Below are positions 7,935 to 15,816 of a stretch of 43,547 nucleotides of DNA, one piece after another (within the stretch, counting starts at the first letter, position 1; the number at the start of each line of letters is the position of its first letter). Origin of the DNA: Synechococcus sp. 1G10 (lineage in GTDB: Bacteria; Cyanobacteriota; Cyanobacteriia; PCC-6307; Cyanobiaceae); contig NZ_NQKW01000022.1 in assembly GCF_002252625.1 (NCBI RefSeq), positions 1-43,547 of the forward strand, read 5' to 3'. Under the pieces are notes generated by a model, which saw only the letters and a program-made list of their open reading frames with translations, ran no database searches and was not told the DNA's origin. Made by a program: the position numbers and the translations under genes.

Positions 7935-7973
7935 ATGGCTCAAATCCCCTGCGGGACAGGGGATTTGAGCCAT
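7935..7973. repeat. Perfect 16-bp inverted repeat upstream of porin 2
   Basis: ATGGCTCAAATCCCCT (7935-7950) is matched by AGGGGATTTGAGCCAT (7958-7973) around the loop GCGGGAC. It follows the porin 1 terminator and precedes the likely porin 2 promoter. No T run follows, so it is not an ordinary terminator. It could be a remnant of a small mobile repeat or a DNA-level regulatory structure; neither is shown. Confidence 0.7.
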
Positions 7974-7987
7974 AGTATGTGACCGTC

Positions 7988-8005
7988 GACACATGGTCAT
8001 GTGTC
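7988..8005. promoter_or_regulatory. Operator-like palindrome upstream of porin 2
   Basis: GACACATG-GT-CATGTGTC is a perfect 8+8 palindrome centred near 7996.5. That is about 57 bp upstream of the start site expected from a TATAAA at 8042-8047, a position typical of activator sites. The binding protein is unknown, and the sequence is not a CRP or NtcA consensus. Confidence 0.4.
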
Positions 8006-8041
8006 CGTGGGCTGCGGCCCTAATCTGTAGTTTTGGTAGTA

Positions 8042-8047
8042 TATAAA
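8042..8047 (+). promoter_or_regulatory. Probable -10 element of porin 2
   Basis: TATAAA lies 41-47 bp before ATG 8089 in locally A+T-rich DNA, unlike the GC-rich surroundings. No -35 hexamer is seen 16-18 bp upstream. This fits an activator-dependent promoter, and the palindrome at 7988-8005 is a candidate site. Confidence 0.4.
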
Positions 8048-8074
8048 TGTGTCCTTTTGGACCGTCCCTCAATT

Positions 8075-8084
8075 GGTGTGAGGT
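8075..8084 (+). promoter_or_regulatory. Yfr1-type pairing site overlapping the porin 2 ribosome-binding site
   Basis: GGTGTGAGGT contains the same GTGTGAGG as porin 1, with GAGG (8080-8083) five bases before ATG 8089. The base after the core is T here but A in porin 1. The 3'UTR copy of porin 2 (ACCTCACAC, 9795-9803) carries the matching A, giving nine perfect pairs. Confidence 0.7.
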
Positions 8085-8088
8085 TTCA

Positions 8089-9774
8089 ATGAAATTATTT
8101 CAGCGTCTGCTGCTGGCGCCGGTCGCCCTTGGGCTTGTAGCTCCCATGGCCGCTTCGGCCGGGGATCTTAATCTGGACGGCATGAAAAAGTATGCCGGCA
8201 AGAAAGATCAGGTGACCAGCATCACCCAGTTCTCTGATGTTCAGCCCACCGAGTGGGCCTATCAGGCGCTCTCAAATCTGATCGAGCGCTACGGCTGCGT
8301 GGCCGGCTACCCCGACGGTACGTTCCGCGGCAAACAGCCCCTGAGCCGCTGGGAAGCCGCCGCACTGCTGAATGCCTGCCTCGATCGGATCACGGAAGTG
8401 ACCGATGAGCTCCGCCGGCTGCTCAAGGAGTTTGAGAAGGAGCTCGCCATCCTGCGCGGCCGCGTCGACAACCTCGAGGCCAAGGTTGGTGAATTAGAGG
8501 CCACCCAGTTCTCCACCACCACAAAACTTCAGGGTCAAGCCACCTTCGTCATTGGTGCAATCACTGCCAGTGGTGATCGTCCCGGTGCCGGTGTGTTCGG
8601 GGCGTCCCCCACCTTTGGCAGCCGTGATGCGGCCGAAAAATACAACGCTCAGTTCGGAGCAACCACCTTCAGCTATGACCTGCGGCTGAACCTGCTCACC
8701 AGCTTCACCGGTAAGGATCTGCTGTACACCCGCCTGCGTTCGGGGAACTTCGATAACGCCTTCAACGGAAACGGGGTTAACCTCACTGCTCTGGATGTTG
8801 CCAGCAATGGCATCGGTGGCACCGACGCGATCGGCATTGATCGTCTCTACTACCGCTTCCCGGTAGGCCGTGATTTCACCTTCATTGTTGGTCCTAAGGC
8901 CCGGAACACTGAATCGCTCGCCGTCACCCCCTCGGTCTACGGAAGTGGCAAGGGTGACCGCATCCTTGACCTGTTCAGCCTGTATGGTGCCCCCGGCGTT
9001 TACAACAAGGCGACCGGCTCCATGTTGGCCGGTATCTGGAAGCAGAACGTCAAGAAGGGCCAGGGTGGTTTCAGCTTCGGTGCCAACTATGTGGCCCAGC
9101 AGGGATTTGCCGGTCAATCTTTTGATGGCAACGACAACGTCTGCGCAAGCAGCGAAGGCGGCATCGGCACCGATTGTGCCCGTGGCAACTTCCTGGCCCA
9201 GCTGAACTACACGGCTCCCCAGTGGAACGTTTCGCTAGCCTATCGCTATGGCCAACAGGCCACCAATTTCAGGCGGGGCACGAACTTCGTGGCCAGCAAC
9301 AGCTGGTTCCTGACCACTGGAGATACGAACAGCGTGGCGGCCAACGCCTACTGGCAGCCCAAGGAAAGTGGCTGGTTGCCCTCGATCAGTCTGGGCTGGG
9401 GTCTGAACAGCCTCTCCGGCAACGAGAACAATGCCCTGGGGATTGAATTTATTGATCCCTATGTGACCGAGAGCCAGAGCTGGTTCGTCGGCCTGCAGTG
9501 GAACGATTTGTTCGGCAAGGGTAATGCCGCTGGCATGGCGGTCGGTCAGCCCACCTTTGCCACGGCCCTTACCCGTGGCAGCAGCGACTCCGGCAATACC
9601 ACTCCAGCCGATGGCAACTACGCCTGGGAGTGGTGGTACAAGTTCCAGGTCACCGACAACATCGCCGTGACCCCGGCGATCTTCTACCTGAGCCGTCCTC
9701 TCGGACAGCTCACCGGCGAGGACAACAGCTTCAGCAACTTCGGCGGCCTCGTTCAGACCACCTTCAAGTTCTGA
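8089..9774 (+). CDS. Second SomA-type outer-membrane porin (SLH + OprB)
   Basis: 561 residues with the same plan as its upstream neighbour. A signal peptide (MKLFQRLLLAPVALGLVAPMAASA) is followed by an SLH domain, a coiled coil and an OprB-like barrel, ending NFGGLVQTTFKF. The N-terminal 140 or so residues and the final WEWWYKFQVTDNI region are nearly identical to porin 1; the central barrel has diverged in loops (for example NVCASSEGGIGTDCARG with two Cys). It probably passes a different solute range. ATG 8089 is chosen over the upstream in-frame ATG at 8047 because it opens the signal peptide and has GAGG five bases before it. It has its own promoter region and terminator. Confidence 0.92.
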   Translation: MKLFQRLLLAPVALGLVAPMAASAGDLNLDGMKKYAGKKDQVTSITQFSDVQPTEWAYQALSNLIERYGCVAGYPDGTFRGKQPLSRWEAAALLNACLDRITEVTDELRRLLKEFEKELAILRGRVDNLEAKVGELEATQFSTTTKLQGQATFVIGAITASGDRPGAGVFGASPTFGSRDAAEKYNAQFGATTFSYDLRLNLLTSFTGKDLLYTRLRSGNFDNAFNGNGVNLTALDVASNGIGGTDAIGIDRLYYRFPVGRDFTFIVGPKARNTESLAVTPSVYGSGKGDRILDLFSLYGAPGVYNKATGSMLAGIWKQNVKKGQGGFSFGANYVAQQGFAGQSFDGNDNVCASSEGGIGTDCARGNFLAQLNYTAPQWNVSLAYRYGQQATNFRRGTNFVASNSWFLTTGDTNSVAANAYWQPKESGWLPSISLGWGLNSLSGNENNALGIEFIDPYVTESQSWFVGLQWNDLFGKGNAAGMAVGQPTFATALTRGSSDSGNTTPADGNYAWEWWYKFQVTDNIAVTPAIFYLSRPLGQLTGEDNSFSNFGGLVQTTFKF

Positions 9775-9794
9775 GCCTGCTACCCGCGTCCACA

Positions 9795-9806
9795 ACCTCA
9801 CACACC
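9795..9806 (+). ncRNA. Yfr1-like core in the porin 2 3'UTR
   Basis: ACCTCACACACC lies about 20 bases after the porin 2 stop and directly before the terminator stem. It is therefore probably single-stranded, as the core is in canonical Yfr1. Positions 9795-9803 pair perfectly with the porin 2 ribosome-binding region (8076-8084). It matches the Yfr1 core in CCTCACAC but has A instead of T before it. Confidence 0.5.
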
Positions 9807-9830
9807 ATGGCCCCCGTCAGGGGGCTTTTT
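9805..9830 (+). terminator. Intrinsic terminator after porin 2
   Basis: GCCCCC (9810-9815) pairs with GGGGGC (9820-9825) around GTCA, followed by T5 at 9826-9830. It lies about 35 bp after the porin 2 stop. Confidence 0.85.
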
Positions 9831-9877
9831 CATGGCTGGAGCTCTTGTCATGATGGGCTTAGCTCCCAGTACCCCCC

Positions 9878-10555
9878 TTGAAGGCAGCCCTGGCCAGCAG
9901 CGATTTCTATGCCGTCCTGGGCGTTCCAGCCACGGCTGAGGCGGCTGAGATCAAGGCGGCGTACCGCGCCCTGGTCAAACGGCACCATCCCGATGCCGGT
10001 GGGGATGACACCGTGATCCTGGCCATCAATGCCGCCTGGGCGGTTCTGGGAGATGGCGAGCGGCGTCGCACCTACGACCTCAGCCGGCAACCCTCGGCTC
10101 GGGGCAGGCGGCCTGGCTCCAGAGTCGTCACCCCAGCCCATCGCGGTCTCGATCGCGATGGGGCCCTGCTGAGTTGGTTGCAGCAGGTCTACGGGCCGAT
10201 CGATCGTCTGCTCGCCCAGGTGATCAACCCTTTCCCCGGCCAGTTGCGTGCCCTTGCCGCCGATCCTTACGACGACAGCCTGATGGCCGCTTTCTGCGCC
10301 TATCTGGAGCAGAGCAAGAGCCGCATGGACAAGGTGGAGGTGCTCTACCGTTCCATTCCTTGTCCGAGCGAGGCTCGGGGTTTTGGCCTCAGTCTCTATC
10401 ACTGCCTCAGCCAGGTGCAGGACGCCCTGCTGGAGCTGGAGCGCTACACCCTGGGCTACGTCGACAGCTACTTGCACGATGGTCGCGAGATGCTGCGGGA
10501 AGCCAAGCAACGACGCAGCCGCCTGAAGGAAGAGCGTCGAAGCCTCGATCTCTAG
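9878..10555 (+). CDS. J-domain (DnaJ-like) protein
   Basis: 225 residues. The N-terminal 65 or so residues form a J domain (FYAVLGVPATAEAAEIKAAY, then RHHPDAGG with the HPD triad at 37-39 and INAAWAVLGDGERRRTYD). J domains stimulate the ATPase of Hsp70/DnaK. There is no Gly/Phe region, zinc finger or DnaJ C-terminal fold; the rest is an Arg-rich, largely helical region seen in cyanobacterial short J proteins. The partner is unknown. The start is a TTG at 9878 shortly after an in-frame stop at 9851. It converges on ndhO with a 4-bp overlap. Confidence 0.85.
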   Translation: MKAALASSDFYAVLGVPATAEAAEIKAAYRALVKRHHPDAGGDDTVILAINAAWAVLGDGERRRTYDLSRQPSARGRRPGSRVVTPAHRGLDRDGALLSWLQQVYGPIDRLLAQVINPFPGQLRALAADPYDDSLMAAFCAYLEQSKSRMDKVEVLYRSIPCPSEARGFGLSLYHCLSQVQDALLELERYTLGYVDSYLHDGREMLREAKQRRSRLKEERRSLDL

Positions 10556-10800
10556 CAGGCCTCGAGCTGATCGAGCCGCAGCCATACGTCCGGAACCGGC
10601 AGGCGCCAACGCAACTGCGCGAAGTCGCCATTGATGGCCAGCACTTCGCCTGGACCTTCGAACAGGTAGTCGGGGGCAGTGGGATCGCTGGCGGCCGCTT
10701 CAAGACTGCCCAGATAGGCAATCCTGCTGACCTTCACCAGGGAGCCTTTCTTGATGGCAGCGGCCTTGGGGGCGATGGCATCTGTTGGGGTCTCGGCCAT
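10552..10800 (-). CDS. ndhO: NAD(P)H-quinone oxidoreductase subunit O
   Basis: 82 residues matching NdhO. KKGSLVKVSRIAYLGSLEAAASDP and YLFEGPGEVLAINGDFAQLRWRLPVPDVWLRLDQLE follow the family closely. NdhO is a small cyanobacteria/chloroplast-specific peripheral subunit of the NDH-1 complex, which serves cyclic electron flow, respiration and CO2 uptake at the thylakoid membrane. The length is normal for the family. It is transcribed divergently from the epimerase gene (80-bp gap) and its stop overlaps that of the J-domain gene. Confidence 0.92.
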   Translation of the reverse strand: MAETPTDAIAPKAAAIKKGSLVKVSRIAYLGSLEAAASDPTAPDYLFEGPGEVLAINGDFAQLRWRLPVPDVWLRLDQLEAC

Positions 10801-10879
10801 TGACAGTGAGCACTCCGCTGAAGATCACGCTAGGCCCTGCTCGGCGGCCTGGGAAGCCTCTTAGCCTCGGAATCGGTTT

Positions 10880-11830
10880 GTGCTGCCTGGGCCCGTGAGA
10901 CTGCTGCTGCTGGGATGTACGGGGTTCGTGGGGCGCGAGCTGGTGCCCCAGCTGCTCGCTCGGGGGCACCAGCTGGTGGTGGTGAGCCGTCAGCCGGTGC
11001 CTCTGGTGGGGCTGGAGCACCCTGAACTGCGGAGAATCCAGGCGGATCCGGCCCTGGCAGCCTCCTGGCAGGAGCCGGCTCTGATCGCTGCCGTGGCCGA
11101 GGCGGACGGGGTGGTGAATCTGGCCGGGGAGCCGATTGCGGAGAAGCGCTGGAGTGACGAGCAGCGGCGCAGGCTGATCGACAGTCGCCTGGGCAGCACC
11201 AGCCACCTGGTGGAGGCGCTCAGGGCCCATCCCCGGCCGAACAGGGTGCTCTTGAGCGGCTCCGCCGTGGGCTACTACGGCAGCAGCGAGGACGCCCGCT
11301 TCAGCGAATCGAGCCCTGCGGCGCCTGATCTGCTTGGTCAGCTCTGCCGCGACTGGGAGGCTGCTGCCGATCAGGCTCCCGCCGACTGCCGGGTGGTGAA
11401 ACTGCGGATCGGCATCGTGCTCGGCCCCGATGGAGGTGCCCTCGGCAAGATGTTGCCGGTGTTCCGCTCCGGTCTGGGCGGCCCAATCGGCTCCGGACGG
11501 CAGTGGATGAGCTGGATTCATCGCACCGACCTCTGCGCCCTGATCGCCAGCGCCCTGGAGATCCTGGACTACCAGGGCGTGTACAACGCCGTGGCTCCCC
11601 AGCCAGTGCGGATGGGGCAATTCGCGGCGGCCCTTGGCCGGGTGCTGAAGCGTCCCAGCCTGTTGCCGGTGCCCGCGCCGGTGCTGCAGTTGATGCTCGG
11701 GGACGGAGCCTCGGTGGTTCTGGAAGGCCAGCAGGTGGTCACCGAGCGGCTGGAGCTCCAGGGCTTCATTTTTCGCTACCCCGATCTCGACTCAGCCCTT
11801 GCCGCTGCCACCAGCCCAGCAGCCCACTGA
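10880..11830 (+). CDS. TIGR01777-family epimerase (SDR39U1-like)
   Basis: 316 residues. It opens with a Rossmann nucleotide motif (RLLLLGCTGFVGRELVPQLLARGHQ) and has VVNLAGEPIAEKRWSDEQRRRLIDSRLGST and GSAVGYYGSSED, a tight match to the TIGR01777 NAD-dependent epimerase/dehydratase family. The C-terminal segment matches the attached DUF1731-like domain. The physiological substrate is not known. GTG 10880 is used; GTG 10895 (MRLLLLG) is equally plausible and closer to the family's usual start. The end overlaps the convergent small membrane protein gene by 65 bp. Confidence 0.88.
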   Translation: MLPGPVRLLLLGCTGFVGRELVPQLLARGHQLVVVSRQPVPLVGLEHPELRRIQADPALAASWQEPALIAAVAEADGVVNLAGEPIAEKRWSDEQRRRLIDSRLGSTSHLVEALRAHPRPNRVLLSGSAVGYYGSSEDARFSESSPAAPDLLGQLCRDWEAAADQAPADCRVVKLRIGIVLGPDGGALGKMLPVFRSGLGGPIGSGRQWMSWIHRTDLCALIASALEILDYQGVYNAVAPQPVRMGQFAAALGRVLKRPSLLPVPAPVLQLMLGDGASVVLEGQQVVTERLELQGFIFRYPDLDSALAAATSPAAH

Positions 11831-12071
11831 CCAGGGCGGCCCCCATCAGCAGGCCGATCGCCGGGGTGAACAGGGGATCCCAGAGCCTCTGAAGCAGCTG
11901 GAGCGGTGCCTCCACATGCTGGCTGTGCAGAGTCACCGCCAGGGCAAACCAGACCGCCCCCGCGATCACCAGGAACACATCGATCACCAGCACGGTGTCG
12001 ATCCAGCTCTTCAGCCGCGGCGCAAGGGCTTCAGCGCTGGCGGCATCACTGGAGCGGGGCTGAGGGTTCAT
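11766..12071 (-). CDS. Small two-helix membrane protein, unknown function
   Basis: 101 residues from ATG 12071 (MNPQPRSSDAASAEALAPRLKSWIDTVLVIDVFLVIAGAVWF). It has two membrane segments, about 27-48 and 70-90, and a charged tail (RDRGSEK). I do not recognise a named family. Small conserved proteins of this form occur in picocyanobacteria. It overlaps the end of the LpxB-like gene by 26 bp, suggesting coupling in the same minus-strand operon. The open frame extends upstream to 12251, but that part is a shadow of the LpxB-like gene. Confidence 0.65.
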   Translation of the reverse strand: MNPQPRSSDAASAEALAPRLKSWIDTVLVIDVFLVIAGAVWFALAVTLHSQHVEAPLQLLQRLWDPLFTPAIGLLMGAALVSGLLGWWQRQGLSRDRGSEK

Positions 12072-13272
12072 CGAGGACCTGCAGGATCTGCCAGGCCATC
12101 CTGGCGGCACCGCCGGGACCACCGATGCGCTCCAGGCCGTTGCGTCGGCAGCGCTCTCCAAGATCGGTGTGCTGCAGCTGGTGCAGCACGTCGCCCACCA
12201 GCGTGGCGGTGCCGCCAAGGCTGCGCTCCGAGCCCGGCTCTCCCTCGGCACTGAACAGCGAGGGCCCCAGCAGGCGTCGTTGGGCCTCGGCGAAATTGGG
12301 GCTGAACTGGGGGCCGCCTCCAGCCAGCTGAACCACGGGTTTGCCCAGGCCCACGGCCTGTTCCGTGGCCGTGCCGGTCATCGCCAGCAGCAGATCGGCC
12401 TGCTGAACCACCGCCTGGAATTCCCCCCAGTGCAGCCTCAGCTCCAGCTCCCCGCGGCACAGGCGCCCAGACGGCTCCAGCTGCCAGCCCAGGGGTCGGC
12501 TGAGCCTGGCCACTGTCGCTGCGTCGATGGCCCCCACCAGGGCGGCGTTCAGCTGGAGGCCGCCGCGAACCTGCAGGGCGGCAGGCAAGCGGGTGAGCAC
12601 CTGCAGCATCAACTCGAAGTTGCGCAGGGCCTCTGGCAGGCGGCTGCCAGGCAGCAGCCCCAGCCGGGGGCTGGACGCCCCGACCCCTGGTCCGTCGAGG
12701 GAGGGTGCGCTCTCAAGGACCCTGTCGAGGAAGGGGTTGCCGAGAAAGTCCACAGGCCGCCCGAGCTGGTGGCTCAGGTCTGTGGCGGTGAACGCATCCC
12801 GGCTGAATACCCTGCGGAAGCGGCGGCTGCGCAGGCAGCTTCCACAGGGCCAGGGCAGGCGCAGGCGGCCTTCGTAGTGGCTGGAGTAGGCCACCAGGTA
12901 GGTGACCACCGGCCGGCGGCTGCACCAGGCGGCCAGTACGGGGATCACATCTCCGACCACCACCACCGCGGCGCAGTGCCGGGCTTCTCGGAAAAACAGC
13001 ACCAGCTGGCTGAGCAGGTAGGTGAGCTGGCCCTGCACCAGTTCAGTCAGGCGTCCGCCGAGGCTGGTATAGCCCAGGCCGCCGGTGCTGAATTCGCGGG
13101 TGTGCCCGAGCACGGGCAATCCAGCCTGGCGGTAGGCGCCGCCATGACCCACCAGCGGCAGGGCCACCACCTCCAGCCCCAGTTTCTGGAGCTCCTGTCC
13201 GATCAGGCTGCCGCTGAGGTCTTCCCCATGGCCGTTGCTGAGCAGCAGCAGGCGCCGGGGGGGATCGCCCAT
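12046..13272 (-). CDS. Lipid-A-disaccharide synthase-related protein (LpxB-like, TIGR03492 type)
   Basis: 408 residues from ATG 13272, which has GGAG eight bases upstream; a TTG at 13293 is the longer alternative. RRLLLLSNGHGEDLSGSLIGQEL resembles the N-terminal substrate loop of LpxB-type GT-B transferases, and the C-terminal half has LLAMTGTATEQAVGLGKPVVQLAGGGPQF, the nucleotide-sugar binding part. The family is specific to cyanobacteria and relatives and is distinct from true LpxB; its product is not established. It lies between a TPR gene and a small membrane protein in one operon. Confidence 0.82.
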   Translation of the reverse strand: MGDPPRRLLLLSNGHGEDLSGSLIGQELQKLGLEVVALPLVGHGGAYRQAGLPVLGHTREFSTGGLGYTSLGGRLTELVQGQLTYLLSQLVLFFREARHCAAVVVVGDVIPVLAAWCSRRPVVTYLVAYSSHYEGRLRLPWPCGSCLRSRRFRRVFSRDAFTATDLSHQLGRPVDFLGNPFLDRVLESAPSLDGPGVGASSPRLGLLPGSRLPEALRNFELMLQVLTRLPAALQVRGGLQLNAALVGAIDAATVARLSRPLGWQLEPSGRLCRGELELRLHWGEFQAVVQQADLLLAMTGTATEQAVGLGKPVVQLAGGGPQFSPNFAEAQRRLLGPSLFSAEGEPGSERSLGGTATLVGDVLHQLQHTDLGERCRRNGLERIGGPGGAARMAWQILQVLDEPSAPLQ

Positions 13273-13289
13273 CGTGGGGGCTCCAGGGA

Positions 13290-13718
13290 TCAACCCTGCA
13301 GCCAGGCTTTGACCTTCTCCAGGGCACCCCAGCCTGGGCGCCGCCTGAGCCCATCGGCTATCGCCTCGTTCAGTTCGCTGGCCAGCTCCGGTGATACGGC
13401 GGTGATGCGCAGCACCAGATCAATGTGCTCCCGCACTCCTTTGGCGCCCGACTCGAGCATGGCCAGACAGAGGTTCACCCGCGACTGGGGGTCTTGGGGG
13501 TTCAGCTTGACCGCCATCCGGGCTGAGCGCAGCGCTGCTTCGGATTGGTCCTCGAGCAGCTGCAGCCAGGCAAGGCAGGTCCAGGCTGCCGCTAGGCGGG
13601 GAGCCTGGGACGTGATCGTCAGGAAGTCGTCGATGACGTCAGCGGCTGCAGCTCCCTGCTGGTAGCGGCCAATGGCCTGATCGAACAGGGCTTCGGCGGA
13701 CTTGGTGGTGGCCGTCAT
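13290..13718 (-). CDS. TPR-like helical repeat protein
   Basis: 142 residues, all predicted helical, with a TPR-like pair (AAAWTCLAWLQLLEDQSEAALRSARMAVKLNPQDPQSRVNLCLAMLESG at about 43-92). No signal peptide or membrane segment. TPR proteins are adaptors. It is first in the minus-strand operon, 17 bp before the LpxB-like start. The C-terminal end (RRRPGWGALEKVKAWLQG) resembles conserved cyanobacterial proteins, but no function is assigned. Confidence 0.75.
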   Translation of the reverse strand: MTATTKSAEALFDQAIGRYQQGAAAADVIDDFLTITSQAPRLAAAWTCLAWLQLLEDQSEAALRSARMAVKLNPQDPQSRVNLCLAMLESGAKGVREHIDLVLRITAVSPELASELNEAIADGLRRRPGWGALEKVKAWLQG

Positions 13719-13775
13719 CGGCTGCGGCTGCGGGTGACCCAGAATCCCACGCTGAAGGTCCGCATCTGCGGCGGT

Positions 13776-14204
13776 TCAGACGGCGAAGGAGCTGCCGCAG
13801 CCGCAGGTCTGGCTGGCATTGGGATTGGTGAAATTGAAGCCACCACCGATCAGGGCCGAGCTGAAATCCAGCTGCATGCCGTAGATGTACAGCAAGCTCT
13901 TGGGATCGCTCACCACCCGGAAACTGGGGGCGCCATCAGGTTCGTAGATGTAATGCTCGTCATCGTCGCGAATCGCGGCGCTGTCGATGAAATCCATGGT
14001 GTAGCTCATGCCGCTGCAGCCGCCGGAGCGCACCCCCACCCTCAGCAGCTTGTCGTTGCCCTGCTGCTGCATCAGGGCGGCCAGCTGCTTCATGGCTGGC
14101 TCAGTGATGCGGATGCCCTTGCCGTCTTTGCCAGTGTGAGTGGCCACAGGTGCCGCGGCGTCCTGGGTCGGGGCGGGAGCATCGGCGGTGGTGGGGCTGC
14201 TCAT
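13776..14204 (-). CDS. IscA/SufA-type iron-sulfur assembly protein
   Basis: 142 residues. A 30-residue Pro/Ala-rich leader precedes an A-type carrier domain. The three cluster-ligand cysteines are present: Cys63 in [10 protein letters not shown], and Cys134 and Cys136 in the terminal TCGCGSSF. A-type proteins hold and deliver Fe-S clusters. The domain is close to the HesB/IscA/SufA family; which subtype cannot be settled by eye. It is divergent from zds, with a 122-bp intergenic region carrying a 12-bp inverted repeat. Confidence 0.9.
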   Translation of the reverse strand: MSSPTTADAPAPTQDAAAPVATHTGKDGKGIRITEPAMKQLAALMQQQGNDKLLRVGVRSGGCSGMSYTMDFIDSAAIRDDDEHYIYEPDGAPSFRVVSDPKSLLYIYGMQLDFSSALIGGGFNFTNPNASQTCGCGSSFAV

Positions 14205-14242
14205 GGGCGAGGCCTGCGGCAGGTGGGACGGATTGTCAGGTC

Positions 14243-14303
14243 ACTCTATGGAGCAATCTCGAGCTCTGGTGTGCCGCCGTCGCCGTGGACGGCTCCATAG
14301 AGT
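14243..14303. repeat. 12-bp inverted repeat between iscA-like and zds
   Basis: ACTCTATGGAGC (14243-14254) is perfectly repeated in inverse as GCTCCATAGAGT (14292-14303), 37 bp apart. Both arms lie in the divergent intergenic region, and the second ends 23 bp before the zds GTG. It could form a long hairpin in the zds leader, or two half-sites for a regulator. Confidence 0.65.
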
Positions 14304-14326
14304 CGGCTCAAATCAAGGAGTCAAGG

Positions 14327-15811
14327 GTGCGCGTCGCCATCGTGGGAGCTGGTCTGGCCGGTCTGTCAGCCGCAGTCGATCTCTGTGATGCCGGCCACCA
14401 GGTTGACCTCTATGAATCCCGCCCGTTCGTGGGCGGCAAAGTGGGCAGCTGGGTCGATGCGGACGGCAACCACATCGAGATGGGTCTGCACGTCTTCTTC
14501 TTCAATTACGCCAACCTCTTCGCGCTGATGCGCAAGGTGGGGGCCTTCGGCAACCTTCTGCCCAAGCAGCACACCCACCTGTTCGTGAACAAAGGCGGCG
14601 ACGTGCGTGAACTTGATTTCCGCTTCCCGATCGGAGCCCCTTTCAACGGGCTCAAGGCTTTCTTCACCACCCCGCAGCTCGACTGGATCGACAAGCTGCG
14701 CAATGCCCTGGCCCTGGGTACCAGCCCGATCGTGCGTGGTCTGGTGGACTACGAGGGGGCGATGGGAGTGATCCGGGCCCTTGATCGGATCAGCTTCCGC
14801 GAGTGGTTCCTCGGCCATGGTGGCAGCGCCCGCAGTGTGGAGCGGATGTGGGATCCAATTGCCTATGCCCTGGGCTTCATCGACTGCGAGGCCATATCAG
14901 CCCGCTGCATGCTCACCATCTTCATGATGTTCGCCTCCAAGACCGAGGCGTCCAAGCTGAACCTGCTCAAGGGTTCGCCGCATCGCTGGCTGCACCAGCC
15001 CATCCTTGATTACATCGAAGCCCGCGGGGCCAGGCTGCACCTCCGCCACCGGGTCAGTGAGGTCTGCTTCGACGAGGGACCGGGGCCAGAGGCGGCGCCC
15101 CAGGTCACGGCCCTGCGTCTGAGTACCCCTGATGGAGAGATAAGCGTCGAGGCCGACGCTTATCTGGCGGCCTGCGACGTGCCCGGCATCCAGCGGCTGC
15201 TGCCGCCCTCCTGGCGCCGCTTTGCCCAGTTTGAGAACATCTACCGGCTGGAGGCGGTGCCGGTGGCCACGGTGCAGTTGCGCTACGACGGCTGGGTCAC
15301 CGAGCTCGGGGAGGGCGAGGCCCATGCCGCTGCCCGCCGTGATCTCAGCCGTGCGAGCGGACTGGACAACCTGCTGTACACCGCTGACGCCGATTTCAGC
15401 TGCTTCGCCGACCTGGCTCTAGCCAGCCCTGCCGATTACCGGCGCGAGGGGGAGGGGTCCCTGTTGCAGTGTGTGCTCACCCCCGGTGACCCCTGGATTC
15501 CTCGCCGAAACGACGAGATCGCGGCATTGGTGGACGCCCAGGTGCGTGAGCTGTTCCCCTCGGCCCGCGGCCTCAACCTGATCTGGAGCAACGTGGTCAA
15601 ACTGGCTCAGTCGTTGTACCGCGAGGCCCCCGGCATGGAACCCTTCCGCCCGCAGCAGCGCACGCCGGTGGACAATTTCTTTCTGGCTGGCAGTTACACC
15701 CGTCAGGACTACATCGATTCGATGGAGGGGGCCACTATGAGTGGACGTCTGGCGGCTGCCGCCATTCTGGATCAGCCGGTGCGGCTCGCCTCCGTGGCGG
15801 CCGTCGCCTGA
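14327..15811 (+). CDS. zds: 9,9'-di-cis-zeta-carotene desaturase
   Basis: 494 residues. Starts [19 protein letters not shown], an FAD-binding dinucleotide fold, followed by [33 protein letters not shown], characteristic of plant-type CrtQ/ZDS. The C-terminal [25 protein letters not shown] is the conserved flavin-binding carotenoid-desaturase motif. It introduces two double bases' worth of desaturation into zeta-carotene to give prolycopene on the thylakoid membrane. GTG 14327 is chosen because AAGGAG (14315-14320) lies six bases upstream; the open frame from 14150 overlaps the neighbour. It is followed after 5 bp by an SRPBCC gene. Confidence 0.95.
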   Translation: MRVAIVGAGLAGLSAAVDLCDAGHQVDLYESRPFVGGKVGSWVDADGNHIEMGLHVFFFNYANLFALMRKVGAFGNLLPKQHTHLFVNKGGDVRELDFRFPIGAPFNGLKAFFTTPQLDWIDKLRNALALGTSPIVRGLVDYEGAMGVIRALDRISFREWFLGHGGSARSVERMWDPIAYALGFIDCEAISARCMLTIFMMFASKTEASKLNLLKGSPHRWLHQPILDYIEARGARLHLRHRVSEVCFDEGPGPEAAPQVTALRLSTPDGEISVEADAYLAACDVPGIQRLLPPSWRRFAQFENIYRLEAVPVATVQLRYDGWVTELGEGEAHAAARRDLSRASGLDNLLYTADADFSCFADLALASPADYRREGEGSLLQCVLTPGDPWIPRRNDEIAALVDAQVRELFPSARGLNLIWSNVVKLAQSLYREAPGMEPFRPQQRTPVDNFFLAGSYTRQDYIDSMEGATMSGRLAAAAILDQPVRLASVAAVA

Positions 15812-15816
15812 TCACC

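Noticed and set aside
13293-13293. TTG start for the LpxB-like gene
   Set aside because: ATG at 13272 has a good SD and begins just before the conserved RRLLLLSNGHG segment.
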